Source of the DNA: Stropharia rugosoannulata
Taxonomy: Eukaryota; Basidiomycota; Agaricomycetes; Agaricales; Strophariaceae
DNA: 64,000 nt
NCBI GenBank assembly: GCA_028532985.1
Contig: JANCIK010000012.1
Span: forward strand, 2,480,001 to 2,544,000
Direction of reading: 5' to 3'
Under the pieces are notes generated by a model that was given only the letters and a program-made list of their open reading frames with translations, was not told where the DNA came from and ran no database searches. Position 1 is the first letter of the stretch, and each line of letters starts with the position of its first letter. The position numbers and the translations under genes are program-made. This document shows positions 60,372 through 64,000 of this stretch, piece after piece.

Positions 60372-61127
60372 TATGGTGCGGTTTCTGCACAAGTATTCCC
60401 ACGCGCGCCACACTTTGATGGGGCCGCGCGCGCGTCTCAAACTTGGAGGACATTCCTTGATTCACTGCTTTCGGCATATATAGAATCTGAATAAAGGCTA
60501 GAGAGGTCAAATCCAGTGTTTAGACCTATATTATCAGTAGAAACAACACAATGAATTATTGCTAATATCCTTTCAATGTACTAGAGGGAGACTACAATCT
60601 ATTGAATTTTAAGAGACATATATATTGCTTCAATCCATGCTTTTTAAATACAAGTGATTTTAACTGTTTTAATGTGATTATATTGACAAAATAGGAAGCA
60701 AAAACATTGCTTATACACTTTTACATAACATTAATGACGATGTATTATGTTATTTTTAGTGAGAAGAAAGTGTACATGTATTGTAACCATGCCCAAAACA
60801 ATGTACTCTCGCTCTAAACAAAGCAGAAATGCCCAGCAGATGGTGAAGAAGAAATGTCCCCTCAGTTTGTGTCGCGCGCGTGGTCCCATCAAGTGTGGCG
60901 CGCGCGTGAGCATATCGTGGGAATTTTGGTACAAATACATTGATGAGATGTATTCTCCTGCCAGAAGTAGTGAGAATGCTCTATAAGCATGGAAGGTGTA
61001 CCCTCCCGGAAACCTCTATATTTATTATATAGAAAAATTGGGGGGAAAATCTATGCTTGGTGTTGCGAAGGTAGTCCCAACGAGTGTCGCGCGCGCGTGG
61101 GAATACTTGTGCAGAAACCGCACCATA
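60372..61127. mobile_element. 756-bp MITE with 7-bp duplication (family M, member 2)
   Basis: The ends read TATGGTGCGGTTTCTGCACA inward from both sides and match for about 36 bp. GATGCGG flanks both (60365-60371 and 61128-61134). Paired GCGCGCG clusters lie in the left end, at 60876-60910 and at the right end, with an AT-rich interior. That is the same plan as 36485-37288, including the shared segment CATRTCGTGGGAAT. Confidence 0.9.
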
Positions 61128-61134
61128 GATGCGG

Positions 61135-64000
61135 CGTTGGTGCGTGCCACTGAGTGGGGCACGCGCGCATGAAGGTGAGGCCGGGGGAGCATCAAGAACA
61201 CTTGGGACACATCTTGAACCGATAGGTCACCCCACTCTTCGCTCATTGTTTTCTACGCGTTTGTTCTCCGGCGTCCTTGCACAAACCCGTTTTCACCTGA
61301 GCGATCCCCTGATACACCAACTTGGCTCACTGGCTCCTGGCTCCTGGTCATCGATTCCCAGTCCCTGAATCGCCGTCATCTCCCCGGCGCACCTCCTGTA
61401 CATGCATGTATTGTCCTGCCTCTTTTGCCACATAGTTCATCGTTCTTCTCCGTTCGATCCTATGAACCCTCAACAATGCGCCTCCCAAAGGATGTTATAC
61501 TTGATATCATTATCGCTCTTAACTAGAATGACTCAACTGTTCAGTTGCAAATTTGCAATCACTGCTATGAAAAACTCACAGAAACAGAAAAAAAAGACCT
61601 GGCTGCATGCATCGTCTTGTCATGGATGCCAATACACCGTAGAATTAGGAGGTGCCCTGTTCCGTCCCACTCTCCGCATCTGGCTGTTGTTAAAAAGATC
61701 TTCTCCTGCTGTTTCCGCGCTCCTAGGCACTCTGTCGCACTCCCTTCCTCGGTCGGATTCCTCCCGTCCCTCTACAAGGATAACTCACTTCCTCTACACC
61801 TCAGTTCGGCTGACCGGCATCGCACGTGCTCCAAAAATAGATGACGATGCAGAGAAGACCGCGAGGTGGGCCACCTAGATTCTCGTAGCTATAGCAAATG
61901 AACAGGACAGAAAGCGACATGGTGGGAGCCGGCGCAGAACAAGGACCAATCGAGGTCACCACCGGAGGCGGCTGGGAGTTATTGTCATGCCCTTGAGGGC
62001 GGGTTAACAAGGTGGAGCGGGACTAGGACATTGATGTACGCGCACATTGAGTGGGAATCCATGTGAGGCGTACCGGTAGAAGTACATACAACGGAGAAGG
62101 CTACAGCGCATTACGCATACGAGCGAGCGGGGCGGGCCGCAAGAAACGTAGTCGGAGCGAAGGTGCATTCCTATATCGCGGTGGGTACACCGGGAGGTAG
62201 GTTAGCAAGACAGAGAGCAGGTTAGCAAGACAGGACTGCGCGGTGACGCTGCATTCGCATTGCAGGCGCTCTACAGAGCGGGATGGGGCAGGGCGAGGTG
62301 AATGCTCAGAAGCAGTGCTGGTGGGTGGTTAGGATAAGAGTCATCGTAGTGAGTGCATTCAGATATGTGTGGAACATTATCGAAGGGACACGCCTGGTGC
62401 TAAAGCGCTGGGAGCTGAGAGCCAGGTTGACGATGGGACCTCGAGGTCGAGTCGAATGCAGCGCACATCCGCTGCACGAGCGAGCAGGCTGATTATATAT
62501 CGCGGGAGCCAGGCGGGGGTAAGAATTGACAAGTGAAGTGAAGGGAAACAGATATCGAATGGAGTGGCTTTAAAAATCATTCGAGACTTGGTGCCAGCCC
62601 GAATCACAATGTAGTGGGAGAGTGCGCGTGCGGACGCGGGCAGGCAAACATACATGCAGTCCTTCAGGGGACACAATGTATAAAACGGGAGTGCGGGAGT
62701 GCGCGCAAGGAGGCCCGATCAACGGCCATACCTATACATTCTGGAGCCGCTTAGTTGGCGGAGTGCGGTTGCATACCATTATTATGGTGGGACGCGTCGT
62801 GGAACAGGGGATGTAGAGAAGTGGGTGGGCATAATATGATGGAACAAGGTGGGTCAGTGGCTGAACAGAGAGGGTCTAGCCGGAGGGGTTATCCGAGACG
62901 GAACGGAGAACAGGAATGGCAGAAAACGTACCACGCATGTCTCGACGCATAAACCTGCAGAACGGGGCAGGCTGAAAGTATCGGGACCGTCCAATGAGCC
63001 AAATCTTCAACATGCTGCATGCACTGAAGCAGACCTGAAGTTATATATATATATGTATACGCCAGCTACATACAGCCATATTTCCTCAAATATAAGGCAG
63101 GACGTCGTGCCCCCCGGACGAGGCAATGCGTGTAAGTCGCAGGACCGATCGACTGCGGGGGACAGGGCGTGTTAGAATGCTGCGCGGGATGTAGCGGATG
63201 GTACGAGACGCGGCGCGGCGGGTGGTGCGTAGAGTCGACCATCAAAGACGCACCCCCGAGTCCCGTGATGAGCGAGATAACGGGCTCAGATAGGATTACA
63301 GGAGGGATGGATGGGCATTTGCGGCAGGGACGAACACAGCACGCACAGAGAGAAACAGTTTATGCAGTGCGCATCGCGGGTCCGTGGGGGGAGGGAGGCG
63401 ACGTAGATCAAGGGTCGTAAGGAGGTGGAAAGCATGACAGCCATGAGTATCACGCATAGCGCACTCCAAGAAGGTAGGGATGAGGTGGACTGGTCACGGG
63501 CGCGGATGGGTGGTGCCCGTCCCGAGGATGGCCAGACTTTGGACGCGACGCCACGCGCGTGCGCATACAGGGACAGAACGGGGTACGCGCGTAGCAGACG
63601 GGGAAGCAGGCTCTACATAGGACAGCAGCCGTAAACTTGTGCTGAAGTAGCATGCAAAGGTACGTACCATTACCAGCTCGGTTTTCTGTGCGGGAATGCC
63701 TTACGTGCTACTCCCTGAGCCCTCCTCCCCACCAGTCGCTATCTTGTCAGTCGCGTCCTCGCAGGGCATTTCATGAGTGGCTTCCGTATTCATTTTGTCA
63801 TAGTCCCTACGCATTCGTGTCGCAGACAGCAACAGTTCAGAAACACGATCACAATGAGCGGAAGTCGGTCAGAGACCCCGTTGTAGGAGGCGTCGAAGAC
63901 GAAACAATGAACAGAACATGTCGCATACTCTTGAGCCGACCGACCGGCATCTCGCCTGCGTACTCCAAAAATGGAACACGACGTATAGCAAGTGAACAGG
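61135..64000 (-). repeat. Inverted copies or fragments of repeat D to the window end
   Basis: The core CTATTTTTGGAGCACGTG with GATGCCGGTCAGCC lies at about 61846-61808 (minus strand). A variant, CCATTTTTGGAGTACGC, is near 63975-63955. CAGCACAAGTTTACGGCTG (about 63643-63625, minus strand) matches 47519-47540 of copy 2. A TATATATATATGTATAC run lies at about 63043-63060. No gene is recognised; the short ORFs at 61402-61878 lack features. Confidence 0.5.

Overview
The window reads as a gene-poor, transposon-rich stretch of a basidiomycete (Agaricomycete) nuclear genome. Introns are 45-60 nt with GTAAGT-like donors and CTAAT-like branch sites. The recognisable genes belong to families expanded in mushroom genomes: CxC2-type KDZ (Kyakuja-Dileera-Zisupton) transposases, DUF6729/3'-5' exonuclease proteins, and TPR/CHAT proteins. 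Species is not assigned. Exon structures were spliced by hand and family names come from recalled family features; no database search was run.

The centrepiece is a 14,433-bp KDZ DNA transposon at 2277-16709. It is flanked by a perfect 8-bp target duplication (GACAAATA) and has about 80-bp inverted termini. Each terminus holds a perfect 42-nt nested (T-shaped) palindrome. The element carries five genes in two divergent pairs plus one: an acidic-repeat protein (3056-5073, -), a complete six-exon KDZ transposase (5163-9095, -), a KDZ-associated protein of unknown function (9292-11623, +, with an in-frame TGA), a 1053-aa repeat/coiled-coil protein (11797-15185, -) and a 130-aa protein (15408-15914, +). 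The whole element, exons, introns and spacers alike, is saturated with GCCGC/GCGGC words (about 100 by eye, about 7 per kb). These become rare immediately outside its ends.

The transposon sits inside a DUF6729-exonuclease gene that runs on the minus strand from 20375 leftward. Removing the element and one duplication rejoins the reading frame exactly, with the 3' remnant at 2142-2276. That gene was also cut by a 1.06-kb inverted-repeat element at 1078-2137, whose right half recurs at 20581-21168. Next to the second copy lie remnants of another KDZ transposase (21166-22783) and its acidic-repeat neighbour (22885-24625). A solo LTR has landed in an intron of that transposase remnant, just inside the splice donor.

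From 24.6 to 40.5 kb the sequence is mostly repeats: a 1.8-kb LTR-like block with TTATACCGGG arrays, a TPR-repeat gene (29123-30845, -), a CACTG-ended MITE, an 804-bp MITE with 7-bp duplication, and a second inverted solo LTR. From 40.5 to 64 kb a GC-rich dispersed repeat family dominates in both orientations. Three islands interrupt it: a 5'-truncated cytosolic arginyl-tRNA synthetase (50391-51653), a frameshifted CHAT-family fragment (57431-57860) and a second member of the 7-bp-duplication MITE family (60372-61127).
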